A stretch of 64,000 nucleotides of DNA, from positions 3,037,501 through 3,101,500 of the forward strand of contig NZ_CP058349.1 in the NCBI RefSeq assembly GCF_013395055.1, given 5' to 3'. The notes beneath the pieces are model-generated. The model was not told the origin of the DNA and did not search any database. It was given only the letters and a program-made list of their open reading frames with translations. The stretch is from Pseudomonas sp. ABC1 (GTDB lineage: Bacteria > Pseudomonadota > Gammaproteobacteria > Pseudomonadales > Pseudomonadaceae). Shown here in pieces: positions 1 to 9,716 of the stretch. The position numbers and the translations under genes were made by a program. Positions within the stretch are counted from its first letter, which is position 1. Every line of letters starts with the position of its first letter.

Positions 1-24
1 GAAATTCAAAGGTGGCTTCAATGA
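1..24 (+). CDS. brxA: 3' end of the gene upstream of brxB, probably brxA
   Basis: The first 24 bases read in frame 1 as EIQRWLQ followed by TGA. The stop overlaps the brxB start as ATGA (21-24), typical translational coupling within an operon. In type 1 BREX loci the gene directly before brxB is brxA (DUF1819, a small DNA-binding protein), so this is most likely its last seven codons. The identity is inferred from gene order only; seven residues are too few to recognise a family. Confidence 0.5.
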   Translation, partial: EIQRWLQ

Positions 25-677
25 GCCGAAAAATCAGCCAGCAGCCCCTGGCCACGCGCTTCGAGCACCTGCTGGGCGTAATCAGCAGCCAGCGATTTCT
101 GGAGATGAAAGGGCTGAACAACGACCTGCCGTTCTACATTTGCGAGTTCAAAGCCTCCGAGTCCTTCGAGATGCAGCGCATGCAGCGGCAGCTAGTCAAC
201 AACCTGGCCAGCATGAGTATCGGCTGCCTACAGGGACGTGGCGTGCGCGTCATGGAGATCAACCTTTACGATCTGTCCATTGAGCTGCTCAAGGCCCGCG
301 ATGGCAGTAGCGATGACAGCAGCCTCTGGGACGAGATACTCGCTGTTGAGTCCGAGGTAGAGAAAGATGCCCTGCTGGAGCTGCTGCAGAATGTCCTAGG
401 CGTCGAAGAGTACCTGGTCCCGGCGATTGGCGAGCGCCTCGCTGGGGCGGAGTACGACGTTCTGTTTCTCTCCGGGATTGGCGAGGTGTTCCCCTACATT
501 CGCTCGCACAACGTGCTCAACAACCTGCAGAGCACGGCCAAGGGAAAACCAACCGTGATGTTCTTCCCTGGCGAGTACCGTCATTCACTGCAGGAGGGGG
601 CTTCGTTGGAGCTGTTCGGCCTGCTGCACGACGACAAGTACTACCGCGCATTCAATATTTTCGAGATTCAGGGCTGA
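21..677 (+). CDS. brxB: BREX protein BrxB (DUF1788)
   Basis: A 218-residue protein of the DUF1788/BrxB family, a small cytoplasmic component required for type 1 BREX phage defence whose biochemical role is unresolved. Family features visible are the N-terminal stretch with R-F-E-H-L-L, the FYICEF segment, and a C-terminal P-T-V-M-F-F-P-G-E-Y region. An upstream GTG at 12 could also initiate, but the ATG at 21 has AAAGGTGG five bases upstream and overlaps the preceding stop, so it is chosen. Eleven bases separate it from brxC. Length is normal for the family. Confidence 0.9.
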   Translation: MSRKISQQPLATRFEHLLGVISSQRFLEMKGLNNDLPFYICEFKASESFEMQRMQRQLVNNLASMSIGCLQGRGVRVMEINLYDLSIELLKARDGSSDDSSLWDEILAVESEVEKDALLELLQNVLGVEEYLVPAIGERLAGAEYDVLFLSGIGEVFPYIRSHNVLNNLQSTAKGKPTVMFFPGEYRHSLQEGASLELFGLLHDDKYYRAFNIFEIQG

Positions 678-688
678 GGAAGTAGTAG

Positions 689-3600
689 ATGGAACTCAAC
701 GGTATTTTCCTGAACCCCGTCAGCCGCCCCATCGAGGGGGTGATCAAGGCCGACGATGAGACCAGCTTGTATGATGAACTGAGCGAGTACGTCCTTACCG
801 ACGAGGTTGCCAAGCGCTTGGAGCACTTCCTCGACGCCTACACCGATTACCACGGTGCCAACGGGGTATGGGTTTCGGGCTTCTTCGGTTCGGGTAAGTC
901 GCACCTGCTCAAGATGCTGGCTCTGCTACTGGAAAATCGCTGCATCGATGGCACCTGTGCCCTGGAAATTTTTCTGCCCAAGATCCACGGGGACGATGCG
1001 TTGCTGCGCAGCAAGCTCAAACAGGCGGTCACCATCCCCTCGAAGAGCATCCTGTTCAACATCGATCAGAAGGCCGACATCATCAGCAAGACCCAGATCG
1101 ACGCCTTGCTGTCGGTTTTCGTCAAGGTCTTCAACGAGATGTGCGGCTACTTCGGCAAGCAGGGCTACATTGCCCAGTTCGAGCGTGATCTCGACAGCCG
1201 CGAACAGTTCGAGGCCTTCAAGGACGCCTACCAGATCATCGCCAAAAAGCCCTGGGGGCGCGGACGTGAACAGGCCCTGCTTGAGTCCGGCAACATTGCC
1301 AAGGCCTATGCGCAGATCACCGGCGAAGATCCGGCTTTGGCCAAGGGCATCCTCGACAAGTACCGCACTCAGTACAGCGTTTCCATCGAAGACTTCGGCA
1401 ACCAGGTCAAGGCCTGGCTGGACAAGCAGCCGGCCAACTTCCGCCTGAATTTCTTCGTTGACGAGGTGGGGCAATACGTCGCCGACAACACCAAGCTGAT
1501 GACCAACCTGCAGACCGTCGCTGAAAGCCTGGCGACCAAGTGCCAGGGGCGAGCCTGGATCATCGTCACAGCTCAGGAGGACATGAACTCCGTGCTCGGC
1601 GATATGAGCAAGCAGCAGAGCAACGACTTCACCAAGATCCAGGCGCGCTTCGCCAACCGCCTCAAGCTGACCAGCGCCGATGTGGCCGAGGTGATCCAGA
1701 AGCGCCTGCTGACCAAGAACTCGGTGGGCACTGGACTGCTGGAAAGCGTCTACGGCCAGCAGTTCAACAACTTCAAAACGCTCTTCGAGTTCGCTGATGG
1801 CGGTCAGCACTACCAGAATTTCCGCGATCTTGAGCACTTCACCTACTGCTATCCATTCGTGCCCTACCAGTTCCCGCTGTTCCAGTCGGCCATCCGCGGC
1901 ATTTCACTGCACAACGGCTTCGAGGGCAAGGCCAACTCGGTAGGTGAGCGCTCCATGCTCGGTGTGTTCCGCGAGGTGGCCATGGCCATCGACAATGAGC
2001 CGGTTGGCCAGCTGGCGACCTTCGACCGTATGTTCGAAGGCATTCGAGGCGCGCTGAAGAGCTCGATCCAGAGCGCGATCAACAACGCCGAACGTCACCT
2101 GGGTGATCCCTACGCCGTGCGCGTGCTCAAGGCGCTGTTCCTGGTCAAGTACGTCAAGGAGTTCAAGGCCACCTTGCGCAACCTCAGCGTACTGATGCTG
2201 GAACGCTTCGGCGAGGATGTACCAGCCCAGCGCAAGAAGCTGGAGGCCGCACTCAACCTGCTGGAGCTGCAGACCTACATCCAGCGCAATGGTGATCTCT
2301 ACGAGTATCTGACCGACGAAGAGAAGGACATAGAGGAAGAGATCAAGAACACCGAGGTCGAGTCGGCCGACGTGATCAAGGAGCTGGAGGGGCTGCTGTT
2401 CGAGGGCGCAATCAAGCAGCGCAAGATCCGCTACGAGAACGGCCAGGATTACCCCTACGCGCGCAAGATGGATGACCGGGTGCTCAGCCGCGAGCATGAG
2501 CTGGCCATCCACGTCGTCACGCCGCTCAGCGACAACTTCGACAACCCCACGGTGCAGCGCATGCAGAGCATGGGGCGCGATGAGTTGCGTGTCGTGCTGC
2601 CCGCCGACGCGCGTTTCATGCAAGACCTGACTATGTACAAGCGCACCGAGAAGTACATCAGGCAGAACAGCAACACTCAGCAGGAGGCGGTCAAACGCAT
2701 ACTCGATGCAAAGGGCTTCCAGAACACCGAGCGTCTGGCCGAGTTGCAGGAGCGTGCCAAGTATCTTCTCGGCCACGCGCAACTGATTATCAATGCGGCC
2801 GATGTGGACGTGTCCAGCAACGATGGCCAGACCCGCATCCTCAAGGGTTTCTACCAGCTCATCGAAACCACCTATCCGAACCTGCGCATGCTACGCGATG
2901 TGGCGTTCAGCGAAAACGACGTCGGCAGATACCTGCGCCAGGGGCAGGATGGGCTGCTGGGCAACGACGTCACCAGCCTGAGCGAGCCGGAGCAGGAGCT
3001 GCTGGCCTTCATCCAGACCAATGCGCGCAGTGGCGTGCGGACCACGGTGAAGAGTCTGCTGGAGCGATTCGAGCGCAAGAGCTATGGCTGGTACTACGCC
3101 GCCATCCTCTGCAACCTCGCGCTGCTCTGCGCACGCGGCAAGGTCGAGGTGCGACAGGACAGCAACCCGCTGGAGGGGGACATCCTGGAGCGCAGCCTGC
3201 GCAATACCAACGCCCATTCCACGTTGGTGCTGGAGCCGCAGATCGAGTTCACTGCCTCCCAGGTGCGGACGCTCAAGGATTTCTTCGCCGACTTCTTCGA
3301 TCGGCCGACCAGCAGCAACGAGGCCCGCGCCCTGGCCCGTGAAACCATCGATGCCATCAAGGATCTGGAGCTGGAGCTTGCCGAGCTGCACGGCCAGAAG
3401 ACGCAATACCCCTTCCTGGTGACTCTAGACGGGGTGCTGGCGACCCTCAAGGAAATCGCCGCGAAAAACCCCAGCTGGTTCCTGACCGACCTGTCTCGTG
3501 CGGAAGACGCGCTGCTCGAAACCAAGGAGCAAATCATTGATCCGCTGCAGCGCTTCATGCGCAGCCCGCTGCGTGAGATCTACGATCAGGCCCGCCAACT

Positions 3601-4246
3601 GATGCAGGAGCAGCAAGACAACTTCACCTATGTGAACGTCGTCGAGGTTGAGGCTATCCGTGCCGTGCTGGCCGACAGCAGGCCCTGGCAGGGTAACCGC
3701 TTACAGCAGGTCAGGCCGCAGCTGGAGACGCTCCAGCTGGCCATTGCCAACCAACTGGCCAGCGAGCAGCAAGCCAGCGAGCAACTGCTCGACGAACTGG
3801 AGCAGCGCCTGTGTGGTGCTGACGGCTATGCAGGGCTAAGTGTGGGGCACAAGGAACAACTGGCATCCTCCTTTAGTGCTGCTCGCCAGGCACTGAATGG
3901 ACAAAAACTGATTGCAGTACTGCGTGATCAGCGCCGGCGTTTCGAGGATGAGCGCTACCCGCAACTGTTGCTTAACCTCGAACTATTGGCCCGCCCACAA
4001 CCTGTAAAGCCCGAGCAACCCGAGCCGTCACCGCAGCCCAGCAAGGAACTGACGGGGGGCGGCAATGTGCCGCCCGGCCAGCCGCCGCAGAGAGTTGCTG
4101 AGCCGCGCATCGTACAGGCGCGTCAGATCAAGGTCGGTTACGGCAAGCCGTGGCTCACCAGCGAGGCCGAGCTGGACGATTACCTGCAGAAGCAGCGCGA
4201 GGCCTGGCTGAGAGAGATCCAAGCCGGTAACCGCGTACAGATCTGA
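689..4246 (+). CDS. brxC: BREX ATPase BrxC
   Basis: An 1185-residue AAA-type ATPase of the BrxC/PglY group, one of the core BREX proteins, thought to act with BrxB, PglX and PglZ in host methylation and phage exclusion. A Walker A motif GFFGSGKS lies at residues 64-71 and a Walker-B-like FFVDEVGQ near residue 256. The rest is long helical/coiled-coil sequence, ending in a Pro/Gln-rich linker (about residues 1105-1140) and a short tail with the sequence GYGKPWLTSEAELDDYL. The start ATG follows a GAGGAAGTAG ribosome site. Length is typical (about 1200 residues) and the frame is intact. Confidence 0.93.
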   Translation: MELNGIFLNPVSRPIEGVIKADDETSLYDELSEYVLTDEVAKRLEHFLDAYTDYHGANGVWVSGFFGSGKSHLLKMLALLLENRCIDGTCALEIFLPKIHGDDALLRSKLKQAVTIPSKSILFNIDQKADIISKTQIDALLSVFVKVFNEMCGYFGKQGYIAQFERDLDSREQFEAFKDAYQIIAKKPWGRGREQALLESGNIAKAYAQITGEDPALAKGILDKYRTQYSVSIEDFGNQVKAWLDKQPANFRLNFFVDEVGQYVADNTKLMTNLQTVAESLATKCQGRAWIIVTAQEDMNSVLGDMSKQQSNDFTKIQARFANRLKLTSADVAEVIQKRLLTKNSVGTGLLESVYGQQFNNFKTLFEFADGGQHYQNFRDLEHFTYCYPFVPYQFPLFQSAIRGISLHNGFEGKANSVGERSMLGVFREVAMAIDNEPVGQLATFDRMFEGIRGALKSSIQSAINNAERHLGDPYAVRVLKALFLVKYVKEFKATLRNLSVLMLERFGEDVPAQRKKLEAALNLLELQTYIQRNGDLYEYLTDEEKDIEEEIKNTEVESADVIKELEGLLFEGAIKQRKIRYENGQDYPYARKMDDRVLSREHELAIHVVTPLSDNFDNPTVQRMQSMGRDELRVVLPADARFMQDLTMYKRTEKYIRQNSNTQQEAVKRILDAKGFQNTERLAELQERAKYLLGHAQLIINAADVDVSSNDGQTRILKGFYQLIETTYPNLRMLRDVAFSENDVGRYLRQGQDGLLGNDVTSLSEPEQELLAFIQTNARSGVRTTVKSLLERFERKSYGWYYAAILCNLALLCARGKVEVRQDSNPLEGDILERSLRNTNAHSTLVLEPQIEFTASQVRTLKDFFADFFDRPTSSNEARALARETIDAIKDLELELAELHGQKTQYPFLVTLDGVLATLKEIAAKNPSWFLTDLSRAEDALLETKEQIIDPLQRFMRSPLREIYDQARQLMQEQQDNFTYVNVVEVEAIRAVLADSRPWQGNRLQQVRPQLETLQLAIANQLASEQQASEQLLDELEQRLCGADGYAGLSVGHKEQLASSFSAARQALNGQKLIAVLRDQRRRFEDERYPQLLLNLELLARPQPVKPEQPEPSPQPSKELTGGGNVPPGQPPQRVAEPRIVQARQIKVGYGKPWLTSEAELDDYLQKQREAWLREIQAGNRVQI

Positions 4247-4262
4247 TTTTGTAACGAATTCA

Positions 4263-4318
4263 AGTGGCCTGCCTGCTGCGGGCCACTCTAGGTTGAGACT
4301 GCCCGGTCGAGTGCCGGG
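4263..4318 (+). other. Two hairpins in the brxC-pglX spacer
   Basis: The only sizeable gap inside the BREX operon (90 bases) contains two inverted repeats: AGTGGCC (4263-4269) with GGCCACT (4281-4287), and CCCGG (about 4304-4308) with CCGGG (about 4314-4318). There is no T-tract after either, so they are not classical intrinsic terminators. They could be an mRNA processing or stability element, or an attenuator separating brxC from pglX expression. The repeats are seen; the role is inferred. Confidence 0.4.
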
Positions 4319-4336
4319 AGCAGGAGAGTTGGAAAG

Positions 4337-7300
4337 ATGGAAACCGCCAAGCTGAAGAAGTTTGCCCAGGCTGCCCGCACCGAGCTGCGCAAGCAGGTCG
4401 AAACCAAGTTGATCCAGGTGCTGCACGCCAGCAGTGCTGCGCGTCGCGAGAATCCGCAGGCTGTGGCTCAGTTGGAAAGGCAGATCCAGGAGTCCAGCAA
4501 GGAGCAGGTAATCGAGAGGGTCGCCTACACCTGGTTCAACCGCTTCTGCGCCTTGCGTTTCCTCGATGTGAACGGCTTCACCAATCCCCGTGTGCTGACG
4601 CCCATGGAGGGACAGATCACCCCGGAAATCCTCGCCGAGGCGAAGATGGCGCTCCTGGACGAGGAGCTAGTCACTGGCAAGACGCGAGAAAAGGTTCTGG
4701 ATCTGTTGGCCGGCAAGGCACCCAGTTCCGATCCTCAAGGAGAGGCATATCGCCTGTTGCTGGTGTCGGTGTGCAACCACTGGTATGGGCAGATGCCCTT
4801 CCTCTTCGAGCAGATCGCCGACTATACCGAACTGCTGATGCCCGAAGACTTGCTGTCGCAAGGTTCCATAGTTACCAGTCTGCGTGAGGTGATGAATGAG
4901 GAAGTCTGTCAGGACGTTGAGGTCATCGGCTGGCTCTACCAATTCTATATCGCGGAGAAGAAGGATGAGGTCTTCGCCGGACTGAAGAAGAACATCAAGA
5001 TCTCTGCGGAGAACATCCCCGCCGCGACGCAGCTGTTCACCCCGCACTGGATCGTCCGCTATCTGGTCGAGAACTCGCTGGGCCGCCTGTGGCTGCTCAA
5101 CCGTCCGCAGTCGAAGCTGGCCGAGAGGATGGACTACTACATTGCGCCGGAAGAGTCGGAGACGGACTTCCTGCGCATCTCCAGACCGGAAGAAATCCGC
5201 ATCTTCGACCCGGCCTGCGGGTCGGGGCATATGCTGACCTACGCCTTCGATCTGCTTTACGCAATCTACGAGGAAGAGGGCTATGACCCGACCGAGATCC
5301 CGGCGCTGATTCTGACCCATAACCTCTATGGAGTTGAGATCGACGACCGTGCCGGAGCGCTGGCGGCCTTTGCGCTTGTGATGAAGGCCGCCGCTCGGCT
5401 CGGGAGGCGTCGTTTCCTGCGCATGAAGGCACAGCCCAATATCTGCGTGCTCGAGAATGTGAGCTTCACCCAGGATGAGCTGCACGACGTGGTTGCCATC
5501 ATGGGGCGTGACCTGTTCACGGATGAGCTGCGCGAGACACTCTTGCAGTTTGAGCAGGCTAAAAACTTTGGCTCGCTGATCGTACCTAAACTGCGGGATC
5601 CAGTGGAGACGGCTCGGCTGGTAGCGGCAAAGGACTTTGGTGGCGATCTGTTGCTGAAAGAAGTGCAGGGGCGCGTATTGGCTGTGCTACGTATGGCCGA
5701 GTTTCTCTCGAATAAATATCATGTTGTAGTTGCTAACCCGCCGTATATGGGCGGGAAAGGGATGAATGCAGATCTACAGGAGTTGGCGAAATCAAATTAC
5801 GAAAGTGGAAAGTCTGACCTGTATTCGATGTTCATCCTCAGGGTCAGCGAAATGCTGCCACGCTTAGGTGTTACGGGTCTAATGACTCCCTTCACATGGA
5901 TGTATCTTTCCTCGTTTGAGGAGCTTCGGTCAAAGCTTCTTGAGGTTGGTCAGCTTATTTCACTGGTCAAACCTCAATATCACACAATGTTTGATAGCGC
6001 AGCGGTCCCGATTTGCGCTTTCTGTTTTGAGGTCGGGAAAACAGAAAGTACGGGCGTGTTTTTCAACTTGGAGCAATTCAAGAGAAGGGAGCATCAGTCA
6101 GCAAAGTTGCTTGAGGCAATCAAAAACCCAGTTTCGCCCTGGCGCTACGAGATGAAGTCAAAGGTGTTTCGTTCGCTCCCAGGTACTCCAATCTCCTTCA
6201 CTCTTCCAAAGCAAGTTATCAATATTTATCAGGTGGGTGGAACGGTAAAGGATCATTTTCCCCCGAGACAAGGCATTAAGACTGGAAGCAACGATAAATT
6301 TCTTAGGCTGTGGCATGAAGTAGAAAGAAATAATTCTGCTGTAGCGTCGGGAGATAGCGATATCCAAGCGCGACGTTGGTTCCCATGTTCGAAGGGTGGA
6401 AGCTTTCGTAGATGGTACGGTAATTATGAGCATTTGCTTGATTGGGAGAACGAAGGCGCGCGGATAAAGAACTTCAAAGATGATAGTGGGAAGCTATTAT
6501 CGCGTCCTCAAAACATTCAGCATTTTTTCAAGGGTGGGCTAACTTGGTCGACCCTGACAATCGCGTCGATGTCGATGCGATTGCTTCCAAGTCACTTTGC
6601 TTTCGAGAGCAAGGGATCTGCAATACCGATCGAACATACTAGAGATCGGTGGCTGATGCTTGCGTATTTGAACTCATCCGTCGTCGACGCACTTATTGCA
6701 GCGACATCTCCTACTATGGATTACGGGGAGGGCGCAGTTGGAAGATTGCCATTTCCACCGAAAATCGAGAGAACAGTGGATCTTGCCCATGCGGCTTCAG
6801 AGTTGTCCCGCTCTGACTGGGATGCCTATGAAACCTCTTGGGATTTCACCAACCTCCCGCTCCTCTCGCCCGTTCATCGAGGGAAGACGCTGGAGGACAG
6901 CTACGCGTACCTACGCACCCTTTGGCAGAGCATGACTGACGACATGCAGCGGCTGGAGGAAGAAAACAACCGAATCTTCATCGATGCATATGGCCTACAG
7001 GACGATCTGACCCCCGAGGTGCCTATCGAGGAGGTCACCATCACCTGCAATCCTACATACCGCTACGGTGGCAAGGCCACGGCGCAGGAGAGAGAGGAGC
7101 GTCTGCGAGCAGACACCATCGCCGAGTACCTCAGCTATGCAGTGGGTTGCATGTTCGGCCGTTACAGCCTGGACAAGCCGGGCTTGGTGCTGGCCAACCA
7201 GGGCGAGTCGCTGGCGGATTACCTGCGACAGGTACCTGCGCCGCGCTTCATGCCGGATGAAGACAACGTGATCCCGCTGCTGGATGGTGAATGGTTCGCC

Positions 7301-7840
7301 GATGATGTGACCGAGCGCTTCCGCCAGTTCCTGCGCGTGACCTTTGGCGAGGAGCGCTACGAGGAAAACCTGGCCTTTATCGAAAAGGCGCTGGGCAAGG
7401 ATGTGCGCAAGTACTTCCTCAAAGATTTCTACGCCGATCACGTCAAACGTTACAAGAAGCGCCCGATCTACTGGCTGTTCTCCAGCCCCAAGGGTACCTT
7501 CAGCGCCTTGGTCTACCAGCACCGCTACCGGCCGGACACCGTCAGCGTGGTGCTGCAGTACCTCCGTGACTTCCGTAAGAAGCTCGCTGCGCGACTGGAC
7601 TACCTGCAGCAGGTGGCCATCAGCACCTCAGCCAGCCAGGGCGAAAAGACCAAGGCCAACAAGGAAGCGGAGAGCATCAAGAAGCAGCTGCTGGAGCTGG
7701 ACGACTACGAGCGCGAAACCCTCTACCCGCTGGCCACCGAGCAGGTGCAGCTGGATCTTGACCTTGGGGTTAAGTCCAACTACCTCAAGCTGGGAGCAGC
7801 CCTGAAGAAAATTCCAGGACTGGAAGCCAAGGAAGACTGA
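4337..7840 (+). CDS. pglX: BREX adenine-specific DNA methyltransferase PglX
   Basis: An 1167-residue N6-adenine methyltransferase that marks host DNA at the BREX recognition site and supplies the specificity for phage exclusion. SAM-binding motif I reads DPACGSGH near residue 291 and catalytic motif IV is NPPY at about 467-470. The N-terminal helical domain and the C-terminal region (after about residue 830) have host-like GC, while roughly 5690-6790, covering the target-recognition part, is clearly AT-richer with many ATT, AAA and TTT codons. This suggests replacement of the specificity module by recombination. The start is preceded by AGGAGAGTTGGAAAG. The frame is intact, with no phase-variation tract seen. 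Confidence 0.94.
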   Translation: METAKLKKFAQAARTELRKQVETKLIQVLHASSAARRENPQAVAQLERQIQESSKEQVIERVAYTWFNRFCALRFLDVNGFTNPRVLTPMEGQITPEILAEAKMALLDEELVTGKTREKVLDLLAGKAPSSDPQGEAYRLLLVSVCNHWYGQMPFLFEQIADYTELLMPEDLLSQGSIVTSLREVMNEEVCQDVEVIGWLYQFYIAEKKDEVFAGLKKNIKISAENIPAATQLFTPHWIVRYLVENSLGRLWLLNRPQSKLAERMDYYIAPEESETDFLRISRPEEIRIFDPACGSGHMLTYAFDLLYAIYEEEGYDPTEIPALILTHNLYGVEIDDRAGALAAFALVMKAAARLGRRRFLRMKAQPNICVLENVSFTQDELHDVVAIMGRDLFTDELRETLLQFEQAKNFGSLIVPKLRDPVETARLVAAKDFGGDLLLKEVQGRVLAVLRMAEFLSNKYHVVVANPPYMGGKGMNADLQELAKSNYESGKSDLYSMFILRVSEMLPRLGVTGLMTPFTWMYLSSFEELRSKLLEVGQLISLVKPQYHTMFDSAAVPICAFCFEVGKTESTGVFFNLEQFKRREHQSAKLLEAIKNPVSPWRYEMKSKVFRSLPGTPISFTLPKQVINIYQVGGTVKDHFPPRQGIKTGSNDKFLRLWHEVERNNSAVASGDSDIQARRWFPCSKGGSFRRWYGNYEHLLDWENEGARIKNFKDDSGKLLSRPQNIQHFFKGGLTWSTLTIASMSMRLLPSHFAFESKGSAIPIEHTRDRWLMLAYLNSSVVDALIAATSPTMDYGEGAVGRLPFPPKIERTVDLAHAASELSRSDWDAYETSWDFTNLPLLSPVHRGKTLEDSYAYLRTLWQSMTDDMQRLEEENNRIFIDAYGLQDDLTPEVPIEEVTITCNPTYRYGGKATAQEREERLRADTIAEYLSYAVGCMFGRYSLDKPGLVLANQGESLADYLRQVPAPRFMPDEDNVIPLLDGEWFADDVTERFRQFLRVTFGEERYEENLAFIEKALGKDVRKYFLKDFYADHVKRYKKRPIYWLFSSPKGTFSALVYQHRYRPDTVSVVLQYLRDFRKKLAARLDYLQQVAISTSASQGEKTKANKEAESIKKQLLELDDYERETLYPLATEQVQLDLDLGVKSNYLKLGAALKKIPGLEAKED

Positions 7841-7841
7841 T

Positions 7842-9716
7842 ATGGCAGGCCGATTCGAAAAGGCGATCACGATTCGCCAGGCAATACGCAACATCGATGA
7901 CCGGACATTTTTGTTGCCGGCGATCCAGCGCAATTTCGTCTGGTCGACGCAGCAGATCTGCACGCTCTTTGACTCCCTGATGCGTGAGTACCCCATCAAC
8001 ACCTTCATGATGTGGGATGTGACGAGTCCGGAAATCAAGAACAAATACCGCTTCTACAGCTTCCTGACCGACTACTGCCAGCGCTTCAAGGAGTCCAACG
8101 ACTATGTCCCGACTCAGGGGGACTTCAAGGACTTCAAGGCGGTCATAGATGGGCAGCAGCGGCTGACCTCAATCTACATCGGCCTGAAAGGAACTTATGC
8201 CTACAAGCAGCCTCGAGTCTGGTGGCCCAACACGCGAAACAATCAGGTTCTCCCGCCACGCCGGCTCTATCTCAACCTGAGCAAGGGCGTTGAAGGAGAT
8301 GACAACGAGTCGATGGCCCAGTACGACTTCCGCTTCCTGACCGAAAAGCAGGCGGCATCGTATAAGAGCGATAGAACCTCGTATTGGTTCGAAGTGGGCA
8401 AGGTCTTGAGCCTGCCCGATGTGCGCTCTGATGATGAGATACTGATGGAGGTTGTGCTGCCCTACTTGGCGGAGCAAGGGCTGGCTAGCAACAGGTTTGC
8501 AGTCAAGACCCTGAATCGTCTGTACTACCTCGTCCGGCGGGAGGAGGTCATCCACTACTACAACGAGGAAAGTCAGGACATCGACCATGTCCTTGACGTG
8601 TTCATTCGCACCAATAGCGGGGGTACGCCGCTGGCGTTCTCCGACCTGTTGATGTCCATCGCCATTGCCAACTGGCAGGGCGATGCCCGTAAGGACATCG
8701 ACGAGCTGGTCGCTGAGGTAAGGCAGAGCTCGGAGATGCAGTTCTCGATTGCCCGTGACTGGGTTCTGAAGACCTGTCTGATGCTGATCGGCGCCGATGT
8801 GCGGTTCAAGGTCAAGAATTTCGATACTGATCAGGTCAGTGTCATTCAGGCGCAGTGGCCGCAGATCCGATCCTGTATCGTCGCAACCTTCAAGCTACTG
8901 CGCCTATTCGGTCTGAATGACCATTCGCTGAGAGCAAAGAATGCTGTCATCCCGTTGGCCTTCTACCTGTATAAGCAGCTCTTCCAGGGCAAGCCGCTTT
9001 ATCTGAGCATCAACAACATCAACCATTTGCGCGATGAGCGCCTGGCGCTATCGCGCTGGTTGCATATGGTGCTGCTGCGTGGGGTGTTTGGCGGTCAAGC
9101 CGATGGTGTGCTCACGAAAATGCAGCGCCTGCTTGCCAGGCATCTTGGCAAGAAGGGATTCCCTCTGGAGGAAATCATCGAAGCATTCACTGCGACCAAC
9201 AAGGATCTGCGCTTCGACGAGGCCTACCTCAGAGGGCTGCTCGACATCGAGCATGGGGACTCGCGGTGCCGTTCGGTACTGAGTTTGTTGTACCCCGAGA
9301 TCAACGAAAACCTGCAGCTGGACGTTGATCACCTGCATCCGCAGAGCGCCTTCACCAAGGCAGAGCTATCCAAGCAAGGCTTCCTCAATAATGATCCTGA
9401 GTTGATGGCGTTCTACCGGAACTCGCTCAACTGGAACTCGATTGCCAACCTGCACCTGCTGAATGCCTCGCAGAACCGCTCGAAGAAGGATATGCCGCTG
9501 ATCGAATGGCTGGCCGACAAGGGCTGTGGCATCAAACCGGCCGATCTGCTGCTGGACGAGAGTGACAGCCTGCGTTTTGAGGACTTTCAGGCTTTCTGCC
9601 ATGCACGGCGTGAAGCACTCCTGCAGCGCTTGCGCTGCAATGTGGTGGTCAGCGGTCCACTACCAGTACCTGAGGAGGTGCTGGATGAAGAGGAAGAAAT
9701 CGAGGCTGTGGCATGA
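7842..9716 (+). CDS. GmrSD/BrxU-like type IV restriction enzyme (DUF262 + DUF1524)
   Basis: A 624-residue single-chain GmrSD-family protein. The N-terminal DUF262 (ParB/Srx-like) domain shows IQRNFVW near residue 28 and DGQQRLTSI near 103, with NSGGTPLAFSDLL further on. The C-terminal DUF1524 HNH domain has DHLHP at about 496-500 and a later N-x8-N-R-S-K-K segment. Family members cut phage DNA containing modified cytosines in a nucleotide-dependent way. The gene starts one base after the pglX stop, and its TGA overlaps the pglZ ATG (ATGA), so it is part of the BREX operon. The same pglX-pglZ position holds brxU in an Escherichia fergusonii plasmid BREX island. BrxU orthology is inferred; GmrSD family membership is clear. 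Confidence 0.85.
   Translation: MAGRFEKAITIRQAIRNIDDRTFLLPAIQRNFVWSTQQICTLFDSLMREYPINTFMMWDVTSPEIKNKYRFYSFLTDYCQRFKESNDYVPTQGDFKDFKAVIDGQQRLTSIYIGLKGTYAYKQPRVWWPNTRNNQVLPPRRLYLNLSKGVEGDDNESMAQYDFRFLTEKQAASYKSDRTSYWFEVGKVLSLPDVRSDDEILMEVVLPYLAEQGLASNRFAVKTLNRLYYLVRREEVIHYYNEESQDIDHVLDVFIRTNSGGTPLAFSDLLMSIAIANWQGDARKDIDELVAEVRQSSEMQFSIARDWVLKTCLMLIGADVRFKVKNFDTDQVSVIQAQWPQIRSCIVATFKLLRLFGLNDHSLRAKNAVIPLAFYLYKQLFQGKPLYLSINNINHLRDERLALSRWLHMVLLRGVFGGQADGVLTKMQRLLARHLGKKGFPLEEIIEAFTATNKDLRFDEAYLRGLLDIEHGDSRCRSVLSLLYPEINENLQLDVDHLHPQSAFTKAELSKQGFLNNDPELMAFYRNSLNWNSIANLHLLNASQNRSKKDMPLIEWLADKGCGIKPADLLLDESDSLRFEDFQAFCHARREALLQRLRCNVVVSGPLPVPEEVLDEEEEIEAVA

Noticed and set aside
926..1837. Long minus-strand frame opposite brxC (303 codons)
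   Set aside because: It mirrors the GC-rich third positions of brxC and has no recognisable domain; similar shadows lie opposite pglZ, aceE, glnE and the carbamoyltransferase.
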